Of a DNA stretch of 64,000 nt, positions 27,267 through 36,706 are shown in pieces; position 1 is the stretch's first letter, and every line of letters begins with the position of its first letter. Both the position numbers and the translations under genes were made by a program. The DNA comes from Rikenellaceae bacterium. GTDB taxonomy: Bacteria; Bacteroidota; Bacteroidia; Bacteroidales; UBA932. The notes under the pieces were generated by a model that searched no databases, had not been told where the DNA came from, and saw only the letters and a program-made list of their open reading frames with translations. The stretch spans positions 1 through 64,000 of the forward strand of contig CAAGNP010000044.1 in the NCBI GenBank assembly GCA_900771335.1, written 5' to 3'.

Positions 27267-27707
27267 ATGAATATGTTGGATGATATAAAAAATAGGGAGA
27301 GACCATTCAAGGTGCCGGACGGATACTTTGCCACTATTGAGGATAGTGTCAGGTGTGCTGTTAACCAGCCGGTCAGTGGTGCAAGTCTTCTATTTTCCGC
27401 CGTTAAAAGCGGTTTAGCACTGGCATTCTCCTTCCTGTTCATATTCGGTATCGGTTATGGTGTTATCTCTCTTACAGATTCGTTCAGTGGTCCCGATTTG
27501 GGGACAGATGACGAATTCTTGTCAACGCTTATTGACGGAGGGTATATCAAGGACGATTTTATAGACTACCTTTATGAAGAGATAGAGATGGACGGCAAGC
27601 TCCTGGCCCAGGATATGGAACTTGACGAGGAGTTCTCCCGCAGAATAGAGGAGGAGCTGTCAGAAGAATATATAATAGAATTAATGGAAGAATACGAAGA
27701 TGAATAG
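27267..27707 (+). CDS. Small one-span membrane protein, possible anti-sigma factor
   Basis: 146 residues, not matched to a named family. There is an N-terminal cytoplasmic stretch with FKVPDGYFATIEDSV, a motif common in Bacteroidota sigma-linked membrane proteins. A hydrophobic span follows at about 50-72 (LALAFSFLFIFGIGYGVISL), then a very acidic periplasmic tail rich in Glu and Asp (LYEEIEMDG, SRRIEEELSEEYIIELMEEYEDE). Position directly after the sigma gene and overlap of 8 bases with the next gene suggest it holds the sigma factor at the membrane (inference). Confidence 0.6.
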   Translation: MNMLDDIKNRERPFKVPDGYFATIEDSVRCAVNQPVSGASLLFSAVKSGLALAFSFLFIFGIGYGVISLTDSFSGPDLGTDDEFLSTLIDGGYIKDDFIDYLYEEIEMDGKLLAQDMELDEEFSRRIEEELSEEYIIELMEEYEDE

Positions 27708-28215
27708 ATTGGTTGTTGTTTTGATATCTATGATGCTGGCGCTCCCGATGATGGGGCAGCATCACAAAAAAGGGGATGACAAATCCTTTAAGGCGAAGCT
27801 GGAGGCTACCAAGGTGGCATATTTTACAGAGAAGCTGAATCTCACACCAGAGGAGGCACAGGTTTTCTGGCCTGTATACAATAAATGGTGGGGAGAGAAA
27901 CAGGAGGCCTACAGGAAGGTTCGCGAATCTATGGACGCCATTGAGAAATTGGAGGCTAAAGGTGGTTATACCGATCCTCAGATGAAAAAGCTTATAAAGG
28001 AGTACTCTAAAAACCTGGCACTGGAATCGGAAATATTCGATATGTATATCGAGGAGTTCTACAAGATTCTCCCTACCGATAAGGTGGCTAAGATTTTTAT
28101 TGCAGAAAAAGGGTTCAGGAGTATGCTGACTCAAATGTGGAGAGAGAAAAAGCACGCAAGACATGAGAAGGCTCCCCATGTGGATAGAGAGGATGCATCC
28201 AAAAAGGCGGAATAG
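27700..28215 (+). CDS. Periplasmic Spy/CpxP-like helical protein, probable sigma-system sensor
   Basis: 171 residues with a signal peptide (1-19, ends MMGQ). The rest is almost entirely charged helix, containing FTEKLNLTPEEAQVFWPVYNKW, the LTPEEA-type motif of Spy/CpxP-related proteins. Similar genes beside Bacteroidota sigma factors are annotated as sensors of ECF-type sigma factors. It overlaps the preceding membrane-protein gene by 8 bases and is followed after 2 bases by lolD. A similar small helical exported protein is encoded at 58712-59119. Confidence 0.65.
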   Translation: MNRLVVVLISMMLALPMMGQHHKKGDDKSFKAKLEATKVAYFTEKLNLTPEEAQVFWPVYNKWWGEKQEAYRKVRESMDAIEKLEAKGGYTDPQMKKLIKEYSKNLALESEIFDMYIEEFYKILPTDKVAKIFIAEKGFRSMLTQMWREKKHARHEKAPHVDREDASKKAE

Positions 28216-28217
28216 AG

Positions 28218-28886
28218 ATGATTACAGCTACTGGTATAGAGAAGACCTTCGGGTCTCTCAAAGTTTTGAAGGGTATCGATTTTCGTGCTGACGGTGCTCA
28301 GGTCGTATCTATTGTAGGTGCAAGCGGTGCAGGAAAATCGACCCTGCTGCAGATATTGGGTTCCTTGTCTGACCCTACCGCGGGCAGTGTCATTATAGAT
28401 GGGGTGGATATTTTCTCCCTCTCTTCGGATGAACTTGCAGATTTCAGGAATCGCAAGATAGGTTTTGTCTTCCAGTTCCACCATCTTCTCCCGGAGTTTA
28501 CCGCTCTGGAAAATGTGATGATCCCTGCACTGATTGCGGGCAGCTCTGCGTCAAATGCCAGGGCCGAAGCCAAAAAGTTGCTGGCAGATATGGGGCTTGC
28601 CGAGAGGTTTGACCACAAACCATCGGAGCTCTCCGGTGGTGAGCAGCAGAGGGTGGCTATTGCGAGAGCTATCATCAACAGACCGGCAGTCCTTTTTGCT
28701 GATGAGCCCTCGGGCAATCTGGACAGCAATACCAAGAAGGATATTCACCAGCTCTTCTTCGATCTTCGTGACAAATATGGACTGACAGTGATAATTGTGA
28801 CCCATGACAAGGATTTGGCGAAAATGTCAGATCGGATGATCGAGATGTCCGATGGTAAAATAGTCGATGGAGTACTTTCAGTTTAA
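28218..28886 (+). CDS. ABC transporter ATP-binding protein, LolD/MacB type
   Basis: 222 residues, a complete nucleotide-binding domain: Walker A GASGAGKST (about 34-42), Q-loop FVFQFHHLLPEF, signature LSGGEQQRVAIARAI, Walker B AVLFADEPSGNLD and switch His in VTHDKD. The QFHHLLPEFTALENVMIP stretch is characteristic of the LolD family, which powers release of lipoproteins from the inner membrane. No LolC/E-type permease is adjacent; it must be elsewhere. The 3-prime end overlaps the next gene by 20 bases. Confidence 0.88.
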   Translation: MITATGIEKTFGSLKVLKGIDFRADGAQVVSIVGASGAGKSTLLQILGSLSDPTAGSVIIDGVDIFSLSSDELADFRNRKIGFVFQFHHLLPEFTALENVMIPALIAGSSASNARAEAKKLLADMGLAERFDHKPSELSGGEQQRVAIARAIINRPAVLFADEPSGNLDSNTKKDIHQLFFDLRDKYGLTVIIVTHDKDLAKMSDRMIEMSDGKIVDGVLSV

Positions 28887-29601
28887 GCAATTCAAAGTCA
28901 AGAATGTCGCCTCTGCGATGAAGCTCGGGACGGATAGCGTCCTCCTTGGAGCTTGGACCCCTTTGCATGGGGATGAGCGCAGGATTCTCGATGTGGGGAC
29001 CGGTACGGGTGTTGTGGCGCTGATGATTGCGCAGCGTCTCCCCTCGTTGGACGGAGTCCGGATAGATGCGATTGATATAGACCTCCCGTCTGTCGAAGAG
29101 GCATCTCACAATTTTGCCATCTCCCCCTGGAGCGGTGCCCTCAGGGCAATACATGTGCCGCTGCAGGATCTGGTTGCTCAGCCCTACGATCTGATTGTCT
29201 CTAATCCCCCCTATTTTGTCGATTCCCTCAAGGCCCCCTCTGCGAGGAGGAGCAATACCAGGCACTCAGATTCCCTTCCCCACAGCGACCTCATTGCATC
29301 AGCGTTTTCCCATTTGAAGCAAGGGGGAAGAATGGTGGTAATTCTCCCTAAAGATGAGGGGGAGGCATTCATTAGGGATGCAGAGCTGTTCCATATAGGA
29401 AAATCCCTTCCGGTGAGGCTTAAGCTCAGCAGGCTGTGCAAGGTGAGCACCGTCTCCCGAAAACCACCCAAAAGATACATAATGGAGTTTGTTCTACTTT
29501 CCGTAAATGAGTCATCGGAGCCGCTGATGACCGAATCCATATCCATGAATGGGGATCAGGGGTATGTGGATTTGCTTTGTGATTATTTAATCACTTTGTA
29601 A
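28867..29601 (+). CDS. tRNA1(Val) (adenine37-N6)-methyltransferase-like protein
   Basis: 244 residues. An S-adenosylmethionine-dependent Rossmann methyltransferase with DVGTGTGVVALMIAQR for cofactor binding and VSNPPYF, the N6-adenine methyltransferase NPPY motif. FQFKQFKVKNVASAMKLGTDSVLLGAW at the N-terminus matches the TrmN6/YfiC family, which modifies A37 of valine tRNA1. It overlaps lolD by 20 bases and closes the operon that began with transketolase. Confidence 0.88.
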   Translation: MEYFQFKQFKVKNVASAMKLGTDSVLLGAWTPLHGDERRILDVGTGTGVVALMIAQRLPSLDGVRIDAIDIDLPSVEEASHNFAISPWSGALRAIHVPLQDLVAQPYDLIVSNPPYFVDSLKAPSARRSNTRHSDSLPHSDLIASAFSHLKQGGRMVVILPKDEGEAFIRDAELFHIGKSLPVRLKLSRLCKVSTVSRKPPKRYIMEFVLLSVNESSEPLMTESISMNGDQGYVDLLCDYLITL

Positions 29602-29685
29602 TAGGATTTTGCGAGAATTTTATTATTTTCGCGCCGTGAAAAATTGGCTCCAAAATTCATAATTAACATATTTTATTAAAACACT

Positions 29686-32600
29686 ATGAAACAATCTATT
29701 AAGTGTCTTTTGATCGCTTTTGCGACAATGTTCGTAAGCGCAGTGACCTTTGCGCAGGTGACTACATCAGCTCTTAGTGGTCGCATCGTAGATGCCAATG
29801 GTGAAGCTGTGATCGGTGCTACAGTAGTAGCAACTCACGAGCCTTCTGGTACAGTTTACGGTGTCAGTGCCAACGCTGATGGTCGTTATGCTATCCAAGG
29901 TATGCGTGCCGGTGGTCCTTACAAGGTAGAGATCTCTTGTATGGGTTATCAAACTATTACCTACACTGATGTAACCCTTCAGCTTGCTGAGGTTACCAGT
30001 ATTAACGCACAGATGACTGATGACGCTGAAATGCTAAGCGCAGCTTCGGTTATTACTACTGCTACATCTAAATTTGCAGCTGAGAAAACAGGTTCTTCTG
30101 TAAACATCTCAAGCAAACAGATTACTGCACTTCCTACAGTAAGCAGAAGCATCACTGATGTTACCAGACTTTCTCCTTATGGTGGTAACGGTATGAGCTT
30201 CGCTGGTTCTGACGGTCGTACCGCAAACTTCACTGTCGATGGTGCAAACTTCAACAACAACTTCGGTCTTAACGACGGTCTTCCTGGTGGTGGCAACCCT
30301 ATCTCTATCGACGCTATCGAAGAGCTTCAGGTAGTAATCTCTCCTTATGATGTTCGTCAGACCAACTTCATCGGTGGTGGTGTGAACGCTGTTACCAAAT
30401 CAGGTACAAACACCTTCAAAGGATCTGCTTACGTATATCACAGAAATGAAAATATGCGTGGTGATACAGTTGAGGGCGAACAGATTCCAGGTGCACGTGA
30501 CACTGACAGAAATACCACTTACGGTATGACTCTTGGTGGTCCTATCATCAAAAACAAACTTTTCTTCTTCGTGAATGCTGAGTATTCAAGCGCACCTTCT
30601 GTAGCAGTTCCTTGGAGAGCTTCTGTAGACGGTAAAGGTGATGCAAACAAATACCTTTCTTATACCACTATCGCTGATATGGAGAGAGTATCTGCATTCG
30701 TAAAAGAGAAATACGGTTACGATACAGGTTCTTTCACTGAGTTCCCAGCTGACGAGTCAAACGTAAAAGTATTGGCAAGACTTGACTGGAACATCAACAA
30801 TGACCACAAACTTGCTCTTCGTTACAACTATACCAACAATACTGGCTGGAATGGTCCTAACGCCTCTTCAATGGACGGTGGTACACGTTCTGCATATGCA
30901 CGTACTTCATTGTACTCAATGGCTTTTGCAAACAACATGTACTCAATGAACAACCTTGTTCACTCTGCATCACTTGATTTGAACAGCCGTTTGACAGACA
31001 ACCTTTCAAACCAGTTCCTTGCTACATTCTCAAAACTTGATGACGTTCGTGGTACAAACTCAGATATGTTCCCTCATATTGACATCCTTGACGGTACTGG
31101 TACTACTACCAACTACATGTCACTTGGTTATGAGTTGTTTACTTGGAACAACGCTGTTCACAACACCCACATCAGCATCAAAGATGACCTTACTCTTTAC
31201 TCAGGCAACAACAAATTCACCTTTGGTCTTAACTACGAATACCAAATGGCTGACAATGCATATATGAGAAATGGTACAGGTTACTATCGTTATGCAAGTG
31301 TTGATGATTTCATCAATGGCGCAGCTCCAGAGGTTGTATGTTTGACTTACGGTTATGCTGACGAGAATGGTGTTATCGATCCTAACCCTGCAGCTCGTGT
31401 ACAGTTCCACAAAGCTGGTCTTTACTTCCAGGATGAGTGGAATGCTACTGACAAATTCAAAGTGACAGCAGGTATTCGTATTGACGGTTTGTTCTTCGAC
31501 AATCAGGACCTTATGACCAACAACGCTATCAAGGCTCTTAAATACTATGACAAAGATGGTAACGAAAGAAGCATTGATACAGGTGCTTGGCCAAAAGCTA
31601 CCGTGACAACATCTCCAAGAATTGGTTTCTCTTGGGACGTAATGGGTGACAACAGCCTTAAAGTACGTGGTGGTACAGGTTTCTTCTCAGGTCGTCTTCC
31701 TCTTGTATTCTTCACCAATATGCCAACCAACTCAGGTATGGTTCAATACCAGGCTCAGCTTAACGCATCTAACCTTAAGAAACTTGGTATCGAAGGTGGT
31801 ATGGACAACTTCAAAGGTGGTCTAGTAGTAGACGAGAACGGTAAAGCTACCATCGACGCGCTATTGAAGAAACTTCACGCTATGGGTTATCCTAAAACTA
31901 TCAACCCAGAAGATGGTGCAGTTCCTTCATCTATCTCTGCAGTGGATCCTAACTTCAAGATGCCTCAAGTATGGAAAACTTCTGTAGCTATCGACTACGC
32001 TTTCCCTACTTCATTCCCTATGTCAATTTCTGCTGAGGGTATCTTCAACAAAACTATCAACGGTGTTACCATCTCTGACTGGAGTATGATGCCAGTTGAG
32101 GGCTTTGCAAGACTTAACGGTGCTGACAACCGCCCTATGTACCCTTCAGACTTCAGAACCGGTACTAAAGCATTCGTTCTTGAGAACACTGATCAGGGTT
32201 ACGGTTACTCAGCTAACGTAAGCATCAATATGCGTCCTGTAGAGGGTCTAAACTTCATGGCTGCATATACCCACACTGTATCTAAAGAGATTACAGGTAT
32301 GCCTGGTTCGGCTGCTGAGTCAGCATTTACATATGTACCTACATCTAAAGGTCCTAACAATATTGAGCTTCACAACTCTCAATATGTTACTCCTGACCGT
32401 GTAATTGCATCACTTAGCCACGATGACAAATGTGGTAATCACTTCAACCTTGTTTACGAGGCATGGAGAGGTGGCTACAACTACTCATACATGTTGGCAA
32501 ACGACATGAACGGTGACGGTTACAACTACGATGCACTTTACATCCCTACCGATGCAGAGGTTGCAAACGGTGACTTCCGTTTCGTATCAGAGAAGGATAA

Positions 32601-33003
32601 AGAGAACTTCTTGGCATTCGTTAAGAATGACAAATACTTGAGCAAACATAGAGGTCAGTATGCTGAGGCTTACAGCGTATACTCTCCATGGGTACACAGA
32701 GTGGACTTCGGTTACAAACATGACTTCAAAGTAAAAGCTGGTAACTCTACCAACACTCTTCAGCTAAGTGTAGACCTTAAGAACGTTCTTAACCTGTTCA
32801 ACTCAAGCTGGGGCGTAAGCAAATATATGGATCCTAACATGGTTGAAGGCCGTATCCTTAAATTTGAGAAGGTAGACAAAGATGGTTATCCAACATTCTC
32901 TACTCCATCTGCAGTTCATGGTGGTACTCAAACATTCGTACCTTCTCACTCAGTGGGTCAATGCTGGTACGCTTCTGTAGGTATTAAGTATATGTTTAAC
33001 TAA
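29686..33003 (+). CDS. TonB-dependent receptor, Oar-like, with N-terminal carboxypeptidase-regulatory domain
   Basis: 1105 residues. The signal peptide ends TFAQ. Residues about 25-115 form a carboxypeptidase-regulatory-like beta domain (LSGRIVDANGEAVIGATVVAT). A plug domain follows (SSKQITALPTVSRSITDVTRLSPYGG, then ISIDAIEELQVVISPYDVRQ and GGGVNAVTKSGTN), then a long barrel ending GIKYMFN. The layout matches Oar-type receptors rather than SusC. Strong codon bias suggests high expression. It is followed after 16 bases by a surface lipoprotein gene, as in paired uptake systems, but that partner lacks SusD features. Substrate unknown. Confidence 0.88.
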   Translation: MKQSIKCLLIAFATMFVSAVTFAQVTTSALSGRIVDANGEAVIGATVVATHEPSGTVYGVSANADGRYAIQGMRAGGPYKVEISCMGYQTITYTDVTLQLAEVTSINAQMTDDAEMLSAASVITTATSKFAAEKTGSSVNISSKQITALPTVSRSITDVTRLSPYGGNGMSFAGSDGRTANFTVDGANFNNNFGLNDGLPGGGNPISIDAIEELQVVISPYDVRQTNFIGGGVNAVTKSGTNTFKGSAYVYHRNENMRGDTVEGEQIPGARDTDRNTTYGMTLGGPIIKNKLFFFVNAEYSSAPSVAVPWRASVDGKGDANKYLSYTTIADMERVSAFVKEKYGYDTGSFTEFPADESNVKVLARLDWNINNDHKLALRYNYTNNTGWNGPNASSMDGGTRSAYARTSLYSMAFANNMYSMNNLVHSASLDLNSRLTDNLSNQFLATFSKLDDVRGTNSDMFPHIDILDGTGTTTNYMSLGYELFTWNNAVHNTHISIKDDLTLYSGNNKFTFGLNYEYQMADNAYMRNGTGYYRYASVDDFINGAAPEVVCLTYGYADENGVIDPNPAARVQFHKAGLYFQDEWNATDKFKVTAGIRIDGLFFDNQDLMTNNAIKALKYYDKDGNERSIDTGAWPKATVTTSPRIGFSWDVMGDNSLKVRGGTGFFSGRLPLVFFTNMPTNSGMVQYQAQLNASNLKKLGIEGGMDNFKGGLVVDENGKATIDALLKKLHAMGYPKTINPEDGAVPSSISAVDPNFKMPQVWKTSVAIDYAFPTSFPMSISAEGIFNKTINGVTISDWSMMPVEGFARLNGADNRPMYPSDFRTGTKAFVLENTDQGYGYSANVSINMRPVEGLNFMAAYTHTVSKEITGMPGSAAESAFTYVPTSKGPNNIELHNSQYVTPDRVIASLSHDDKCGNHFNLVYEAWRGGYNYSYMLANDMNGDGYNYDALYIPTDAEVANGDFRFVSEKDKENFLAFVKNDKYLSKHRGQYAEAYSVYSPWVHRVDFGYKHDFKVKAGNSTNTLQLSVDLKNVLNLFNSSWGVSKYMDPNMVEGRILKFEKVDKDGYPTFSTPSAVHGGTQTFVPSHSVGQCWYASVGIKYMFN

Positions 33004-33019
33004 TAAAACTTAGACAATT

Positions 33020-34555
33020 ATGAAATTAAGATATATATTTGGTATCATACTCTCTGCTGTACTTGCTTTCACCTCTTGTGACCAATCAAGTATTAAAGAG
33101 TCGTTTGATAACATTAAGCTTGACAAATCTTATGTAGCTATCGACATGGCCGGTACAGCTACTACTATTAACATCACTGCTACTGAGGCTTGGGCTTTTG
33201 ATGAGACCAAAATTCCTGAGTGGCTTACTATATCTCCTAAAAGCGGTAATGCAGGTAATACTCCTGTTTCATTCTCTGCTACTGCTGCTGCTGACGGTCG
33301 TGATGTAGAGTTGACCATCACTGCAGGTAAAAACACTCAGTTTGTAAAAGTTTTGCAGGGTACCAAAGAGGTATCTCCAGCAACTTGTGCTGATGTTATT
33401 GCCGGTCCTGATGGAAAATCATACAAAGTAAAAGGTGTATGTACAAGCATCGCAAACACCCAATATGGTAACTGGTATCTTAAAGATGATACAGGTGAGA
33501 TCTACATCTATGGTACACTTGACAAAAAAGGTGCTACCAAAAACTTCTTGAGCCTTGGTCTTGAGGTAGGTGACGTAGTGGAAGTACAAGGTCCTAAAAC
33601 CACTTACGGTACTACTGTTGAGCTTGTAGACGTAACTGTACTAAGCATCACCAAATCTCTTGTTAAAGTAGAAGCAGGTCCTAAGGATGTTCTACCTAAA
33701 GAGGGTGGTAACTTCGAAGTGAAACTTACTTACAAAGGTGAAGGTGTTCTTGTAAGCATTCCTGAGGCATCAAACTGGATCAGCCTTGTATCTATGGATT
33801 ACAAAGCAGGTACCCCTACCAAGATCAATCCTACTCCAGCTGACACAGTAATCGTTAAATTCAACGCAGATGAGAACACTCTTGGTGACCGTTCAGGTTC
33901 TGTAATATTCGAGTCTAAGAGCGGTTCAAAAGGTTCGACTGTAGAGTATGCTATCTCTCAGAAAGGCTCTATCATCGATGCTGACGCTAAGACTATCAAC
34001 GAAGCAGAAGATGGCCAGACTCAGTACCGTCTAACCGGTTATATCTCTAAAGTAGCTAATACTACTTATGGTAATATCTATATTACAGATGCTACCGGTG
34101 AGGTATATGTATATGGTGTTCTTAACAATGGTAAGAGCAAAGAGTGGGCAAAACTTGGTATCAACGAAGGTGATATCGTGACTGTAGTTGGTCCTAAGAC
34201 CTCATACAACGGTGCTCCTCAGATGAAGAACGTAGAGGTAGAGGCTTTTAAAGCTGTTAAAGATATCACTACTGCTGAATTCCTTACAAAATCTGATGAT
34301 GCAAACACTTACTACAGAATGACCGGTACTATCGAAGGTTTGAAAGATGGTGACCTATATGGTAACTTCAACATCGTTGATGCAACAGGTTCTGCATATG
34401 TTTATGGCCTTGTTTCAGGCTGGGGCGGTCCTAAGAAAATGTTCCAGGAGCTTGGTCTTAAGAATGGTGATAAAGTTACTATCGTAGGTGTTAAAACTTC
34501 TTACAAAGGTTCACCTCAGGTAGGTAGCGCATTCTTCGTATCAAAAGCTGAGTAA
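33020..34555 (+). CDS. Lipoprotein with BACON-like domains and three OB-fold-like repeats
   Basis: 511 residues, lipobox TSC (Cys20). Residues about 30-115 form a BACON-like beta domain (ATEAWAFDE, WLTISPKSGNAGNTPVSFSATA). A second BACON-like domain lies near 215-315. Between and after them are three repeats of about 90 residues with YxxTGxI...YGNxYIxDxTGExYVYGxL...GDxVxVxGPKTxY (near 120-210, 325-410 and 420-511), resembling the OB-fold units in Bacteroidota secreted proteins. It is coded immediately downstream of the TonB-dependent receptor and shares its codon bias. Probable surface partner of that receptor (inference). Confidence 0.75.
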   Translation: MKLRYIFGIILSAVLAFTSCDQSSIKESFDNIKLDKSYVAIDMAGTATTINITATEAWAFDETKIPEWLTISPKSGNAGNTPVSFSATAAADGRDVELTITAGKNTQFVKVLQGTKEVSPATCADVIAGPDGKSYKVKGVCTSIANTQYGNWYLKDDTGEIYIYGTLDKKGATKNFLSLGLEVGDVVEVQGPKTTYGTTVELVDVTVLSITKSLVKVEAGPKDVLPKEGGNFEVKLTYKGEGVLVSIPEASNWISLVSMDYKAGTPTKINPTPADTVIVKFNADENTLGDRSGSVIFESKSGSKGSTVEYAISQKGSIIDADAKTINEAEDGQTQYRLTGYISKVANTTYGNIYITDATGEVYVYGVLNNGKSKEWAKLGINEGDIVTVVGPKTSYNGAPQMKNVEVEAFKAVKDITTAEFLTKSDDANTYYRMTGTIEGLKDGDLYGNFNIVDATGSAYVYGLVSGWGGPKKMFQELGLKNGDKVTIVGVKTSYKGSPQVGSAFFVSKAE

Positions 34556-34590
34556 TCATAAAGATCTCAGTCAATATACATAATTAAATT

Positions 34591-34623
34591 TCGGGCGGTC
34601 TATTCAGATCGCCCGATTTTTTT
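34591..34623 (+). terminator. Terminator of the TonB receptor operon
   Basis: TCGGGCGGTC (34591-34600) pairs with GATCGCCCGA (34607-34616), 10 bp with one G-T pair and a 6-base loop, followed by seven T residues. Confidence 0.85.
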
Positions 34624-34929
34624 ATCCACTCTCCTACATTTTCCCCTCCCCTATAATGAAATAGAGCCTCTGTACCTCATCGATATGCTTGAGTCAGTAA
34701 CAGCTTGATTCATAGCTCTTTCCTGTAATTAAGGGTGGGAAATTTTCCCACCCTTAAGTGTAGTAAGGTGCTGAGTGTCAATAAGATGCTGACGCAATAT
34801 TTCGTAGCGTCTCTTATAGGACGGTGTAGCACGTCAATGGGTAGATCTTAGATATGCTAAGGGGTGCCATTAGCTCTGATGCAATGTAAGTGAAGGTGCT
34901 TGTTGTGAACAATGTTGTAAATAGGGTAC
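34624..34929. other. Hairpin-rich non-coding region, candidate structured RNA
   Basis: About 300 bases without a credible ORF, bounded by a plus-strand and a minus-strand terminator. It holds four consecutive hairpins. A 14-bp perfect palindrome has arms 34729-34742 and 34744-34757. ATAAGA-bulge-GACGC (34781-34795) pairs with GCGTCTCTTAT (34807-34817). GACG/CGTC pair at 34820-34823 and 34832-34835. CTTAG/CTAAG pair at 34847-34851 and 34857-34861. No strong promoter box was found on either strand, so expression is uncertain. Confidence 0.4.
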
Positions 34930-34961
34930 AAAAAAATCGCCCGGCGGTAGAGCCGGGCGAT
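34930..34961 (-). terminator. Terminator of the OmpA/TPR lipoprotein gene
   Basis: ATCGCCCGGC (34936-34945) and GCCGGGCGAT (34952-34961) form a 10-bp stem with loop GGTAGA. On the minus strand it is followed by a run of T. Confidence 0.85.
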
Positions 34962-34992
34962 TGTAATATGTGAATGATAAATTGTTTACAAA

Positions 34993-36645
34993 TTATTTAA
35001 CTTTTGCAAACTCGATATCTTTCTCAGCACGTTTAGCAAGTTTCTCATCTTTCTTTGCAACTTCTAGAGCAGCTTTAGCAGCGTCAACTTTACCTTGACG
35101 AGCAGCTACGATAGCTTTAAGATAAGCTTTGCAAGGGCATTTTGCATCTTTTACGATAGCTTCTGCAGCAGAAAGATTACCGGTAAGGATGTTTACAAGA
35201 GCTTCATTGTAGCAACCTTCGCCAGCAAGTTTAGCTTTAGCGTCAGCGTATTTACCGTTTACTACGTCTACAACTGCAAGGTTGTATTTAGACTCTTTAA
35301 GGTTAGATTTATTGAAAGCAGCTACAGCAGCTTGGTCATCACCTTTGCGAAGAGCAACAACACCTAGAGTATTATAGTAGTAAGAATCTTTGTTAGCTAC
35401 TTTAGCAAGAGCGTTAGAAGCCTCAGCGTTTTTACCCATTTTAAGAAGGGTAACAGCTAGGTTAACGTTAGCGCGGTCGCTGTTGAATTTGTTAGCAGCT
35501 TGAGTGTAAACTTTAACTTTAGTGTCGTTCTCTTTAACTAGAGTAGCAGCGTGTAGAAGAGCCTCTTCGTCAAGAATCTCGATGTTCTCGTTTACAAGAG
35601 CAACAAGTTCTTCGTCAGTGTAGTTTTTGAACTCGATGTTAGCGATGAAGCGAGCGCGACGTAGTTGAGGAAGGATCTCTTTAGCAAGGATAGTGAATAC
35701 TTGTGACATATTCTTGATCTCTCTCTCGCGAACGATAGGATCGCTGTACATCTCAAGAACGCGAAGGATAAGGTCTTTGTCAGCGATGTTAGAGTTTCTA
35801 ACTAGCTCTTTGAAACCATCCCAGTCCTCAGAGATAGATACGCTGTTAACAGTAGTCTCAATACCTACTTTCTTAGTGTTGATCTTAGAGTTGAATGCTT
35901 TGGTTGCTGATTCAGCACGTTTGCCAGAAAGTTTAGTGTTAAGATCCTCTTTTCCATCTGGAGAAGCGTAAGCGATGATGTCAGTACCAACGATCTCTCT
36001 TCTTTCGTCAGCTTTCACGTTTTTAAGGAACTCTTGGAAAGCTTTAACTTCGTCAGATTTTAGCTGAGCAGGACGAACAGTTGAACTGTTGATTAGGTAA
36101 AGGATTTGAGCCTCACCGGTCTCAGGGATGATAGCTTGGTATGCATCTGGAGCATAAGCAAGAGCACCGTCTCTCTTAACAAGTTTGTAAGTGGTGTTAG
36201 CACCGTCAGCTACTTTGTATGGAGATGGATAAGGGGTAGTTTGATCTTTGTAGATGATGTTCATTCTCAACTCAAGGTGAGATTTCTCCATACCTGGTTT
36301 GTAGTCAAACTTAAGATCTTTAGTTACAGTTGCACCAGTCTCAGGAACTACAGTGTAGTTCATAGTCACGTCTTGACCTTGAAGCATAACTGGCTCAAGA
36401 GCAGACTCACCACCTTCATAAACCAATACAGGGGTTACCTCTACGACAGCTTTTGGATGGAAATAGTCAGCAGGGATAACTACAGAAACTTTAGCGTCGA
36501 TTTTGTCTGCAACTACCTCTAGAACTTGAGGATCGCAGTTAACAGATACAAGCTCTGCTTGTTCAGCCATTTTTGCAGGATTACTACATGAAGCAATAAC
36601 CATAGCTGCAAAGGCTAGCGATGTTAGTTTTTGGAAAATTTTCAT
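34993..36645 (-). CDS. Lipoprotein with OmpA-like domain and C-terminal TPR repeats
   Basis: 550 residues. The lipobox is VIASC (Cys20). Residues about 30-170 are beta-rich and unidentified. Residues about 195-260 resemble an OmpA-like peptidoglycan-binding segment (GTDIIAYASPDGKEDLNTKLSGKRAESATKAF). From about 375 on there are helical TPR-like repeats (YYYNTLGVVALRKGDDQAAVAAFNKSN). Very strong codon bias (AAA, GTA, GCT, CTT) implies an abundant envelope protein. Many Bacteroidota have a similar highly expressed protein of unknown detailed role. It has its own terminator and is separated from kdsB by 61 bases. Confidence 0.75.
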   Translation of the reverse strand: MKIFQKLTSLAFAAMVIASCSNPAKMAEQAELVSVNCDPQVLEVVADKIDAKVSVVIPADYFHPKAVVEVTPVLVYEGGESALEPVMLQGQDVTMNYTVVPETGATVTKDLKFDYKPGMEKSHLELRMNIIYKDQTTPYPSPYKVADGANTTYKLVKRDGALAYAPDAYQAIIPETGEAQILYLINSSTVRPAQLKSDEVKAFQEFLKNVKADERREIVGTDIIAYASPDGKEDLNTKLSGKRAESATKAFNSKINTKKVGIETTVNSVSISEDWDGFKELVRNSNIADKDLILRVLEMYSDPIVREREIKNMSQVFTILAKEILPQLRRARFIANIEFKNYTDEELVALVNENIEILDEEALLHAATLVKENDTKVKVYTQAANKFNSDRANVNLAVTLLKMGKNAEASNALAKVANKDSYYYNTLGVVALRKGDDQAAVAAFNKSNLKESKYNLAVVDVVNGKYADAKAKLAGEGCYNEALVNILTGNLSAAEAIVKDAKCPCKAYLKAIVAARQGKVDAAKAALEVAKKDEKLAKRAEKDIEFAKVK

Positions 36646-36693
36646 TTTGAATTCAATTTTTATTGTATTAATACTTAAATATTCAATTTTTGC

Positions 36694-36705
36694 CTACATA
36701 TGTAG
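36694..36705. repeat. 12-bp perfect palindrome CTACATATGTAG
   Basis: Lies just past the kdsB stop and upstream of the OmpA/TPR lipoprotein gene (both minus strand). Possible operator for the latter. No experimental or family evidence. Confidence 0.3.
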
Positions 36706-36706
36706 A

